Shown here one piece after another: positions 29,455 to 37,052 of a stretch of 64,000 nucleotides of DNA. The translations under genes were made by a program, and so were the position numbers. The notes beneath the pieces are model-generated. The model was not told the origin of the DNA, searched no databases, and saw nothing but the letters and a program-made list of their open reading frames with translations. Every line of letters begins with the position of its first letter. Position 1 is the stretch's first letter. The DNA comes from Arenibacter algicola (GTDB lineage: Bacteria > Bacteroidota > Bacteroidia > Flavobacteriales > Flavobacteriaceae), in contig NZ_JAHKPO010000007.1 in assembly GCF_018860365.1 (NCBI RefSeq), positions 1-64,000 on the forward strand, in the 5' to 3' direction.

Positions 29455-30117
29455 ATGAAAAAATACATGTTACTGCTAGTTGCTTTGGGGTTTTCAATGG
29501 CAAGTTTTGCCCACAATCCCAATGTTTCTACCACAATGCTGGTGGAAAAGGGGAATAACAGTTGGGTATTACAGATAAGTGCATCCCTAACCGCTTTTCA
29601 ACAGGAAGTAAGGACCCATTTTGCTGAAACACCTTATCAATCTCCAGAGGAGTTTCAACAAATGGTGTTGGAGCATATTAAAAACAACCTTCATATCAGC
29701 TTCAATGGGGGAGAGGATATTTCTTTCGGGAACGGAGCCGTAAAACTTGGTCATGAAACCATGGTAGTTTTCGAAGTCTTGGATATTCCCACGGATATAA
29801 ATTCGGTGTTGGTTACAAATACCGCCTTTAAGGACATCCACCAAAATCAGAATGCCCTAATACTTTTAAAGGAAGGATTTAGCAAAGAACATTTTGTTTT
29901 GAACAATGCCAACGATCACACCCTCTCGTTGGCGGTAGCTGGAAATGAATTTGTGGAAGTAGGCAAAAATGAGGCTAGTTTTTTTTCGACCGGTATAGGG
30001 GTCATTTTATTGGGTGTAGCAGCGATTTTGGTTGTGGGGCTTACTGTGTTGGGGGTAGGTCATGTATTTAACAAGCCCGATAAGTCTAAAAAAGTGCCTC
30101 TTACCGTAGTTCGTTGA
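29455..30117 (+). CDS. Exported protein with C-terminal membrane anchor (DUF6702-like, copy 1)
   Basis: A 220-residue protein: signal peptide ending SFAHNP, a soluble region, and a hydrophobic helix at about 176-203 followed by a basic tail (NKPDKSKKVPLTVVR). The N-terminal pattern (AHNP, then strands such as WVLQISASLTAFQQEV) faintly resembles DUF6702, a family of exported flavobacterial proteins, but I am not certain of the match. A paralogue with the same layout lies at 31180-31803, and each follows a YHYH lipoprotein gene, so the two protein types probably work together at the envelope. Function unknown. Confidence 0.8.
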   Translation: MKKYMLLLVALGFSMASFAHNPNVSTTMLVEKGNNSWVLQISASLTAFQQEVRTHFAETPYQSPEEFQQMVLEHIKNNLHISFNGGEDISFGNGAVKLGHETMVVFEVLDIPTDINSVLVTNTAFKDIHQNQNALILLKEGFSKEHFVLNNANDHTLSLAVAGNEFVEVGKNEASFFSTGIGVILLGVAAILVVGLTVLGVGHVFNKPDKSKKVPLTVVR

Positions 30118-30175
30118 ATTAAATTATTGGGTGCACTAATGGAGATTTAAGGAGATAATAATTAAACAGAAGCAG

Positions 30176-31174
30176 ATGAAAAGAAAAGTAATATCAAAGA
30201 GCAATATGCTAAGGCAATCCCTTGGAATTATCGTATTATTTATTGCGTTTCTCGCTTGCGGTGATGATAGTTCGGAATATGATGAAATTGAAGACGAAGA
30301 GGTAGCCGATGCTGTAATTCAAGAATCTTTTTTTAATTCCACTTCCCTGATTTCCTATACCAAGGTGGATTGTACCTTGGAGGACGGATCTACGGGCGAC
30401 TGCTATAAATTGGTATTTTCCAGCAATCCAGTGGAAGATGGACCATATTGCCCAGAGACCATAGATGATATAGGGGGCTTGGGGATTTATGATGGTGCCA
30501 CAGATCCTGGTTTTCAGGTGTTGAAGGCCACCTTGTTCAATGCGATGGAAGCGGATGGCTATGATATTATTGACGATGAGGGCAACATCAATATAGATGA
30601 TTTTGCTTCTGGTCCTGCCGACCCTGATTTGGCATATTGTTTGGAAGCGGCTCCCGATAATGATCTTCAGCTTACCTTCCTGATTCCGGCAACCCCAAAA
30701 TTGGGATCCACAAATGATGTTATTGGTACTATAGACCTGGTTGGTGTTTCACTCGATGGAGTTCCCATCAATGGTGCCCCACCTTCTGTTGCCAATCCAG
30801 GAAGGGAAAAAGCAGGAAATATTCCTTCCTTGGATCCTTGCGGAGGTCATAATGACCCGGCTGGTTATTATCATTGGCATTTTGTGGCAGAGACCATGAA
30901 CCTAGTGCTGGACGCTTATAATATAACCGATGTATCCTGTACCTTGATAGACCAAGTTTCCGGAACCCAGTTAATTGGTTTTGCCAAGGATGGTTTTCCC
31001 ATCTATGCCTATGAGGTAGAACCATCGGATTTGGATGATTGTGGGGGCAGAACTTCCAGTACCACGGAATACCCGGATGGTGTATATCATTATGTTGCCA
31101 GTAATACGGATGCTCCCAATGTTCCAAAATGCCTTAAAGGTGTAGCGGCAAGTAATAACTTTAGTTACCAATAA
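30176..31174 (+). CDS. YHYH-domain lipoprotein 2 (variant motifs)
   Basis: A 332-residue lipoprotein with Cys28 in the lipobox FLAC and an acidic linker. Residues 60-100 repeat the Cys block of YHYH protein 1 (CTLEDG at 66, DCYKLV, YCPETIDD). The YHYH domain has degenerate copies: YHWH at 232-235 and YHYV at 304-307. It has more Cys residues in this domain than its two paralogues (C222, C255, C289). GFAKDGFPIYAYE matches the family signature. It ends 5 bp before the next gene, so tight coupling is likely. Metal binding is inferred from the His/Cys clustering. Confidence 0.88.
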   Translation: MKRKVISKSNMLRQSLGIIVLFIAFLACGDDSSEYDEIEDEEVADAVIQESFFNSTSLISYTKVDCTLEDGSTGDCYKLVFSSNPVEDGPYCPETIDDIGGLGIYDGATDPGFQVLKATLFNAMEADGYDIIDDEGNINIDDFASGPADPDLAYCLEAAPDNDLQLTFLIPATPKLGSTNDVIGTIDLVGVSLDGVPINGAPPSVANPGREKAGNIPSLDPCGGHNDPAGYYHWHFVAETMNLVLDAYNITDVSCTLIDQVSGTQLIGFAKDGFPIYAYEVEPSDLDDCGGRTSSTTEYPDGVYHYVASNTDAPNVPKCLKGVAASNNFSYQ

Positions 31175-31179
31175 AAAGG

Positions 31180-31803
31180 ATGACAAAAAAAATACTGATT
31201 TTTTGCATACTGATGGTGCTGTCCTCCAAAATGACACTTGCCCATAACCCATTGTCGGCCATGTATTATTTCGAGGTAAAAGGCGAGTTGGGGATATTGA
31301 ATGTTAGCCTTAGTCAGGCTGGCCTGCAAGAGGCCTTGCTAAAACACTATTCAGGAACCGATTTCAGTCTATTGACGGAGGTGGACTACAAGCAATTGGC
31401 GGTGGATTATATAAAGGAGAATTTCCATTTGACTGTAAATGGCGATCCAATCTACTTGGAGAATGGAGGGTTGAAGCTGGGAAACCATCAAACGGATCTA
31501 AAATTTATAAGCTCCGAATTGCCCAAGGAGTTCAATAATCTTGATGTTGCCATAAATGCCTTTAGGGAAAATGACCATCATCAAACTATTTTCTCATGGT
31601 CATTAAATGACATTACGGACAAGCTTATTCTAAAGGAAGACAACGAATACAGGGCCTCAGTGGTATTTAAGAACAATAAAATGGTTGTCCAAAATAGGAG
31701 AATCAATACCAATTACTTGTGGTTCATCGCCATTGTTCCATTTTTTATAGTGGGTAGAAAGCTGCTGTTGTCACCTAAGCTGAATCAAAAGAAGTTGGAA
31801 TAG
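31180..31803 (+). CDS. Exported protein with C-terminal membrane anchor (DUF6702-like, copy 2)
   Basis: A 207-residue paralogue of the 29455-30117 product. It has a signal peptide ending LAHNP, a soluble domain with the same pattern (VSLSQAGLQEALLKHYSG, LAVDYIKENFHLTVNGD against MVLEHIKNNLHISFNGG), a hydrophobic helix at about 180-195 (YLWFIAIVPFFIVG) and a basic tail. It starts 5 bp after YHYH gene 2. The alternation of YHYH lipoprotein and this membrane protein suggests a duplicated two-gene module. Confidence 0.8.
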   Translation: MTKKILIFCILMVLSSKMTLAHNPLSAMYYFEVKGELGILNVSLSQAGLQEALLKHYSGTDFSLLTEVDYKQLAVDYIKENFHLTVNGDPIYLENGGLKLGNHQTDLKFISSELPKEFNNLDVAINAFRENDHHQTIFSWSLNDITDKLILKEDNEYRASVVFKNNKMVVQNRRINTNYLWFIAIVPFFIVGRKLLLSPKLNQKKLE

Positions 31804-31855
31804 CAGTCATTAATGGAATGTATTAGATATTCAATCCTAAAAAAACATCAAGACT

Positions 31856-31996
31856 ATGAGATTATGGAAAAACATATGGGACCAGTTCAAGATTGCGGGT
31901 AATGAACCCAATCTCTGGTGGGCCTTTATTGTTTCCTGTGTTGTAATAGTACTGGCAGTATTGGTTATTTATAAAATGATCAAACCCGTAAAATAG
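31856..31996 (+). CDS. 46-residue single-TM membrane protein
   Basis: Start ATG at 31856, stop TAG at 31994-31996. The product begins MRLWKNIWDQFKIAGNEPNL and continues with WWAFIVSCVVIVLAVLVIYK, a clear transmembrane helix, ending in a basic MIKPVK tail. The amphipathic N-terminus, single helix and positive tail make a plausible small membrane protein. It is in line with the operon, 52 bp after the preceding gene. Small membrane peptides often belong to respiratory or transport complexes; no family is recognised here. Confidence 0.7.
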   Translation: MRLWKNIWDQFKIAGNEPNLWWAFIVSCVVIVLAVLVIYKMIKPVK

Positions 31997-32013
31997 CCTA
32001 AACCCATTAGGCT
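31995..32013 (+). other. Weak stem-loop after the small membrane gene
   Basis: AGCCTAA and TTAGGCT form a 7-bp stem with a five-base loop, overlapping the stop codon of the 46-residue gene. The following bases (TAAAATTGG) are not a T-run, so at most partial termination or mRNA processing is expected before YHYH gene 3. Confidence 0.3.
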
Positions 32014-32168
32014 TAAAATTGGTTTACCGATCAATGCCCATTATTGACTTAAAAGAGTGGGCAGTTCATGGATTTGCAGATTTTGATGCTGCCTGATTTA
32101 CGAGATTTGTCATAACACAAACACAGAATAAACAGAAGTAATAACGAAAACCCCCTAAATTAAAAGAC

Positions 32169-32933
32169 ATGAAAAAAGAAGTAAAAGTGAATAAAAGTAT
32201 CATGACAATAGCAATGGGTGTGACCTTGCTTTTAACTACCCTAATTGCCTGTAGTGCAGATAGTGCTTCCGATGAGGATACTGAAGAAACTGTTGTAACC
32301 GAATTGCACGCTGCATTTTCAGCCTTTAATTCCGATGCCACCACTATTTATTTGGATGGGTCCAATGTAGTAATAGAAACTACTGGTTTGCCCAACCATG
32401 AAACGGTTTATTGGGGAGAAGGAAATTCCCTATATAAGGAGGAACCCGATGTGGATAGAACGCCAAGCATCATGTCCAGTAACAACAATGCTACTACCAT
32501 TGTGGTGGATGCAACCCCTAATTTAACGGGAAGTACAGTATCCACTCAATTGAATACTATAGGCATTGCCGTAAGCGGGGCCTCCATTTTTAACGATCAA
32601 GAAGGAGGCGGCCCATTAAACCAGGCAGCGGCAAGTTTGGACTGGACAGGTGCCCATATTGGTCCTGGTGTTTATCACTACCACTTGGAGCCCAAAGCCT
32701 TCACCGATGATGATGAGAATCTAGTAGGGATACTCTTAGATGGGGTTTTTCTCTACGGTAGAAAATGTACTTCCACCGGGACCTACCCAACAGATTTGGA
32801 TGCTTCGGGCGGACATACTACGGCTACCCAATATACAGATGGCGAAGAGGAGTACCACTATCACATCATCAATGAATTGTATTCAACAACAGGATCTTAT
32901 TTGGCCTTTGCCGGTCCATATCAGGGATACTAA
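32169..32933 (+). CDS. YHYH-domain lipoprotein 3 (short form)
   Basis: A 254-residue lipoprotein with Cys28 in the lipobox LIAC. It lacks the Cys-containing N-terminal block of YHYH proteins 1 and 2 but keeps two intact motifs, YHYH at 169-172 and 229-232, with GGH at 214-216 and GILLDGVFLYG as the family core. One Cys (C200) remains in the domain. It is 12 bp upstream of the MORN-type gene. A His-based metal site is inferred. Confidence 0.9.
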   Translation: MKKEVKVNKSIMTIAMGVTLLLTTLIACSADSASDEDTEETVVTELHAAFSAFNSDATTIYLDGSNVVIETTGLPNHETVYWGEGNSLYKEEPDVDRTPSIMSSNNNATTIVVDATPNLTGSTVSTQLNTIGIAVSGASIFNDQEGGGPLNQAAASLDWTGAHIGPGVYHYHLEPKAFTDDDENLVGILLDGVFLYGRKCTSTGTYPTDLDASGGHTTATQYTDGEEEYHYHIINELYSTTGSYLAFAGPYQGY

Positions 32934-32944
32934 AAAAAAGGACT

Positions 32945-33544
32945 ATGCGACCATTACTTTTATTAATTGTTACTGCCTTATCCCTTATAAACTGTAAAGA
33001 CGCCACTGATATAAAAAGCGAGGAGGGGAAGGCTATTGTAATCTCCAATGTTGAGGTATCCAAACAGGATTTGGTTCTTAACCAAATTGAAGGGAAATGG
33101 TATTATAAAAACCAGCCTTACAATGGGTATTCGGTGAAATTTCATGCCAATGATACCTTGGCGGAAAGACTAGGGTTTCTTAATGGTAAAAGGGAAGGTA
33201 TTGCAAGAAGATGGTCCGAAAATGGAGTGCTTAGGGTAGAATCTACCTATCATCAAAACAAATTGGTAGGAGTGTATAAAAGCTGGTGGGAAAATGGGGT
33301 GTTGGCAGAAGAATCCCATTACGTTAATGGCCTTAAGCAGGGTGAAGAAAAACAATGGTATGCCACCGGACAATTGTCCAAAGTTAGGCAAATGGCAGAA
33401 GGGAAGGAAGAAGGATTGCAAAAGGCCTGGCTGCCCAATGGGAAATTATATGTTAATTATGAAGCCAAAAACGGACGCATTTTTGGAATGCTAAGGGCTA
33501 ATTCATGTTATAAATTGGAAGATGAAGTTGTTGTTAGGGATTAA
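32945..33544 (+). CDS. MORN-repeat (YwqK-like) lipoprotein
   Basis: A 199-residue lipoprotein with Cys17 in LINC. Residues about 48-175 hold five or so MORN-type repeats (YYKNQPYNGYSVKF, NGKREGIARRWSENG, KLVGVYKSWWENG, GLKQGEEKQWYATG, GKEEGLQKAWLPNG), as in the YwqK antitoxin-like family widespread in Bacteroidota. These usually act as binding scaffolds; no toxin partner is visible next to it. Its 3' end overlaps the SCO gene by 23 bp, so the two are translationally coupled. The YWPNG-like YVNYEAKNG and C-terminal Cys are otherwise unremarkable. Confidence 0.85.
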   Translation: MRPLLLLIVTALSLINCKDATDIKSEEGKAIVISNVEVSKQDLVLNQIEGKWYYKNQPYNGYSVKFHANDTLAERLGFLNGKREGIARRWSENGVLRVESTYHQNKLVGVYKSWWENGVLAEESHYVNGLKQGEEKQWYATGQLSKVRQMAEGKEEGLQKAWLPNGKLYVNYEAKNGRIFGMLRANSCYKLEDEVVVRD

Positions 33545-34214
33545 GAATAAGGGGTTGGTGTTGGTTTGTTGGTTGGCATTTTTTACTAGTTGCAAGAATC
33601 AAGTAAAAAAGGAGACTGTTGAAGTAGTGGAGACCAGTAGGGTGGAATATCTTCCCTACTACAGCGATGAATCCTTTACGCCATATTGGTTAACCCCAAA
33701 TAGTGAAGAGGAAAAGAGTTTCCATAAAATTCCGGATTTCAGTTTGGTAAATCAATTGGGGGATACGGTATCCCAAAATACATTTGATGATAAGATATAT
33801 GTTGCGGATTTCTTTTTTACCACTTGTCCTGGTATTTGTTTAAAAATGACGGGTAATATGGTAAAAGTGCAGGAGGCATTTAAGGACGATCCAGAAGTAT
33901 TATTGTTGTCACATTCGGTAACTCCCTCTATAGATTCTGTCCCCATACTTAAGAATTATGCCGAAAAAAATGGAGTAATGGATAATAAATGGCATTTGGT
34001 TACAGGGGATAAAACGGAAATTTACAACCTGGGAAGAAATCAATATTTTGTAGAAAACGATTTGGGGGTGCCAAAGGATATAAACGACTTTTTGCACACA
34101 GAAAACTTCTTATTGGTAGATAAAAACAAACATATTAGGGGTATTTATAATGGGTTGAACAGGGCATCCATAGCCCAACTAATTACAGATATCAAAGCCT
34201 TAAAACTGGAGTAG
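33522..34214 (+). CDS. SCO1/SenC family copper-handling lipoprotein
   Basis: A 230-residue lipoprotein (Cys24 in FTSC) with a thioredoxin-like SCO domain. The copper-binding set is complete: C102 and C106 in CPGIC, and H192 in FLHTENF. SCO proteins deliver copper to cytochrome oxidase CuA sites or act as thiol reductases. No oxidase gene is nearby; the neighbours are His-rich YHYH lipoproteins and a DUF6090 gene, which points to metal delivery to something other than a canonical oxidase. It overlaps the MORN gene by 23 bp. Confidence 0.93.
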   Translation: MKLLLGIKNKGLVLVCWLAFFTSCKNQVKKETVEVVETSRVEYLPYYSDESFTPYWLTPNSEEEKSFHKIPDFSLVNQLGDTVSQNTFDDKIYVADFFFTTCPGICLKMTGNMVKVQEAFKDDPEVLLLSHSVTPSIDSVPILKNYAEKNGVMDNKWHLVTGDKTEIYNLGRNQYFVENDLGVPKDINDFLHTENFLLVDKNKHIRGIYNGLNRASIAQLITDIKALKLE

Positions 34215-34219
34215 TTGCT

Positions 34220-34987
34220 ATGCGTTTATTTGCGAAAATTCGACGGGGTTTCATAATTTCCGGCAAATTCAAAAACTATCTGTTATATGCCTTTGGAGAA
34301 ATATTCCTAATTGTTATAGGTATCCTGATCGCGTGGAAAATCAACGATCTAAATGAAATCAGGAAAAATCGGATAGTGGAGATGAAAATCTATCATAGCC
34401 TGTATGAAGAATTGAATACAAATTTGAAAGTTCTTAATGAGGGCATTGTTAAGTACTCTGGCAATATTAACAGATTGGAAGCTACCATGAGCTACATTGG
34501 CCTGGCTCCCGAACAAATTACGCCAGGGGCCAAGGATACTATAGTGCACATTAATTATGCTCCAATGGTCTTGTTGGACGGGGCCTTAAATTCTGTTATC
34601 AATACTTCTAAATTTGAAATTATTGAAAGCGATTCGTTAAAAACCCTTATAGCCAATTATCCCACTGAAATTGCTGAATTTAAGATTACAGACTCAAAGA
34701 TTAATGATATAGTGGTAAATCATTTGCAGCCGGTATTGGAAAAACATCTTGCCTTAGTAGATATACTTCCACAGGAAAACCCAAAATTTAATAACCTCCG
34801 GGACTTTGGACAAGTTTCCAATTATTACACATTATTGAATACAAAAGAATATCAGAACGCGTTGGTAGATAGATTGATACAAACTGAAAATCTTTTGACC
34901 CAGGCCAAAAAATTAAGGAATCGGACCCAGGTTATGGGCATAAAATTACGCCAGGAGCTGGGGTATCCTGAAGAATATTTACAATAG
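34220..34987 (+). CDS. DUF6090 family membrane protein
   Basis: A 255-residue protein. After a short basic N-terminus, one hydrophobic helix covers about 22-40 (LLYAFGEIFLIVIGILIAWKINDLNE), a pattern typical of DUF6090, common in Flavobacteriia and of unknown function. The remaining 210 residues are polar and mostly helical and probably periplasmic. It begins 5 bp after the SCO gene and is the last gene of the operon before the terminator at 35148. Confidence 0.85.
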   Translation: MRLFAKIRRGFIISGKFKNYLLYAFGEIFLIVIGILIAWKINDLNEIRKNRIVEMKIYHSLYEELNTNLKVLNEGIVKYSGNINRLEATMSYIGLAPEQITPGAKDTIVHINYAPMVLLDGALNSVINTSKFEIIESDSLKTLIANYPTEIAEFKITDSKINDIVVNHLQPVLEKHLALVDILPQENPKFNNLRDFGQVSNYYTLLNTKEYQNALVDRLIQTENLLTQAKKLRNRTQVMGIKLRQELGYPEEYLQ

Positions 34988-35404
34988 AATTTCATTGTGG
35001 ACCAGTACGAATTAGTGCTATAATCGAGCTGTGTTTAATGGAGCCAGTTTAAGCTACTTCGGAAAGCAAAGATTTTGTTGGTGATTATGTAGGTTCCCAT
35101 TAAGATAAGGGGAGATATTCCTCTTAGTTAGTTTAGTTAGATTTAATAGGGAGGTAGTTCCTCCCTTTTTTTATTCATTTGATACTAAATCTAAAAAAAA
35201 AATCAGGAAGTTATTTCAATCCAATTCAGGTTGTTTTAGCGTTTCAACCATTACCCTTGATCATAAAATGAAGTCCAGAAGGCATAAGCCCTCTAGGAAA
35301 TAGCCTTCAAAAACAGCATAATTATGCCAATAATCAATGCTAGAAGCTATCTTTTATTTTTAAAAGTTAATTTTACAGATATTAAGTTTTAAAATAACTA
35401 AAAC
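34988..35404. other. 417-bp intergenic region with terminator
   Basis: No gene is seen. It contains the operon terminator at 35148-35172 and then AT-rich DNA that presumably holds the promoter of the sulfatase/glycosidase cluster. I could not place a convincing flavobacterial promoter box. Confidence 0.6.
35148..35172 (+). terminator. Intrinsic terminator of the YHYH/SCO operon
   Basis: AGGGAGG (35148-35154), a five-base loop, CCTCCCT (35160-35166) and a run of seven T residues (35166-35172). It is a textbook factor-independent terminator, about 160 bp after the DUF6090 stop codon. Confidence 0.85.
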
Positions 35405-36997
35405 ATGATGAAAATGAAATTCTTTGTAGCTGTTCTTGGTTCTGCACTATTATTAACAATCTCCAGTTGTAAGAATAAGACTGAAGAAAAAACAGTGGTC
35501 CAGTCGGAAAGACCCAATATTCTTTTTATAATGTCCGATGACCATACCGCTCAGGCTTGGGGGATTTATGGGGGCATACTCAAGGATTATGTGCATAATC
35601 CGAATATTAAACGGTTGGCTGCAGAGGGTTGCGTTTTGGAGAATTGTTTAGTTTCCAATTCCATTTGTACTCCCAGTAGGGCAACGATCCTCACCGGTCA
35701 ATACAGTCACATTAATGGGGTTACCACCTTGGGGGCGGGCCTATCCCCAAACCACAATAATATAGCAAAAGAGCTGCAAAAGGGTGGTTATGCCACATCT
35801 GTTATAGGGAAATGGCATTTAAAACAGGAGCCGGCAGGGTTTGATTATTATGCCGTATTGCCAGGGCAGGGGGATTATTGGAACCCAAGATTGAAAACAG
35901 CGGATAACTGGGAAGACTACTACGGTGGAGGTAAAGTAGTGGAAGGTTTCAGTACGGATATCATTGCCGATAAAACCATGGAGTGGATAGAAAACAGGGA
36001 CAAATCCAAACCCTTTATGGCCATGTGCCATTTTAAGGCTACTCACGAACCCTATGATTACCCTGAACGCTTTAGTCATCTATATCGCGATGAGGAAATT
36101 CCTGTTCCCGATTCTTTTTATGATCAAGGAGCGGAAACTACAGGCCGGGTATTTAAAGGACAATCCATAGATAACCTTCAAAAGCGCTATTTGGCTGCCA
36201 CTGCCGATCCGGAATTGAGAAAAGATTATATGGCCTATCCGGAATTGCCTTTTTCGGTTGAAGGTCTTAGCGCAGATGAGGCAAGAATGAAAACCTATCA
36301 GAAATTTGTAAAGGATTTCATGCGCTGCGGAGCTGCCATTGATGACAATATAGGCAGGTTGTTGGATTATTTGGAAAAATCTGGATTGGCAGAAAACACC
36401 ATAGTTATTTACACGGCTGATCAGGGTTATTTCTTAGGGGAACACGGTTGGTTCGACAAGCGTTTGATCTATGAGGAATCCATTCATATGCCATTTGTCA
36501 TAAGATACCCAAAAGAGATTCCCGCTCGGACCCGTAATGCCGATATCATTGAAAATGCCGATTTCTCGGCCCTGTTTGCGGATTATGCCGGTATAGAGTA
36601 TCCGGAAACCATGCAAGGCCATAGTTTTCGGGAGAACTTAAAAGGAAATACCCCTGCAGATTGGCGCAAGTATGGCTACTATAGGTATTGGGACCATAGC
36701 AAAGACCGACCTGGCCATTTTGGAATTAGGGGAGAGCGTTACAAGCTCGCATTTTATTATGGAAACGGACTCAAAGTAAATGAGTATACCAAAGAAGAAC
36801 AACCAGATAAATATTGGGAATTCTTTGATTTGGAACAGGATCCCAAGGAACTTCGAAACGCCTATGATAATCCTAAATACAAGGATATCATCAAAGAAAT
36901 GAAAGAGGAGATATTAAGGCAAAGGGAAGCCTTGGGGGATACCGATTCGGATAATCCGGAAATACATCAAATTATCGCTGACCATTGGGAAAGTTAG
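35405..36997 (+). CDS. Type I (formylglycine-dependent) sulfatase lipoprotein 1
   Basis: A 530-residue lipoprotein with Cys22 in the lipobox ISSC. The S1 sulfatase signature CTPSRATILTG begins at C88, the residue that must be oxidised to formylglycine. Metal and substrate residues include D45-D46, GKWH at 135-138, and D339/Q340 and H347 in TADQGYFLGEHGW. The C-terminal part (RGERYKLAFYYG, FFDLEQDPKELRNAY) matches the sulfatase C-terminal domain. It hydrolyses sulfate esters of glycans in the periplasm or at the surface. The Met at residue 1, 2 or 4 could be the true start. First gene of the 35405-45963 cluster. Confidence 0.95.
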   Translation: MMKMKFFVAVLGSALLLTISSCKNKTEEKTVVQSERPNILFIMSDDHTAQAWGIYGGILKDYVHNPNIKRLAAEGCVLENCLVSNSICTPSRATILTGQYSHINGVTTLGAGLSPNHNNIAKELQKGGYATSVIGKWHLKQEPAGFDYYAVLPGQGDYWNPRLKTADNWEDYYGGGKVVEGFSTDIIADKTMEWIENRDKSKPFMAMCHFKATHEPYDYPERFSHLYRDEEIPVPDSFYDQGAETTGRVFKGQSIDNLQKRYLAATADPELRKDYMAYPELPFSVEGLSADEARMKTYQKFVKDFMRCGAAIDDNIGRLLDYLEKSGLAENTIVIYTADQGYFLGEHGWFDKRLIYEESIHMPFVIRYPKEIPARTRNADIIENADFSALFADYAGIEYPETMQGHSFRENLKGNTPADWRKYGYYRYWDHSKDRPGHFGIRGERYKLAFYYGNGLKVNEYTKEEQPDKYWEFFDLEQDPKELRNAYDNPKYKDIIKEMKEEILRQREALGDTDSDNPEIHQIIADHWES

Positions 36998-37052
36998 GAA
37001 TACAAGGGTGCACTAAATAAGAATTGAGCAATAATGATCAGAAGTTAAACGG

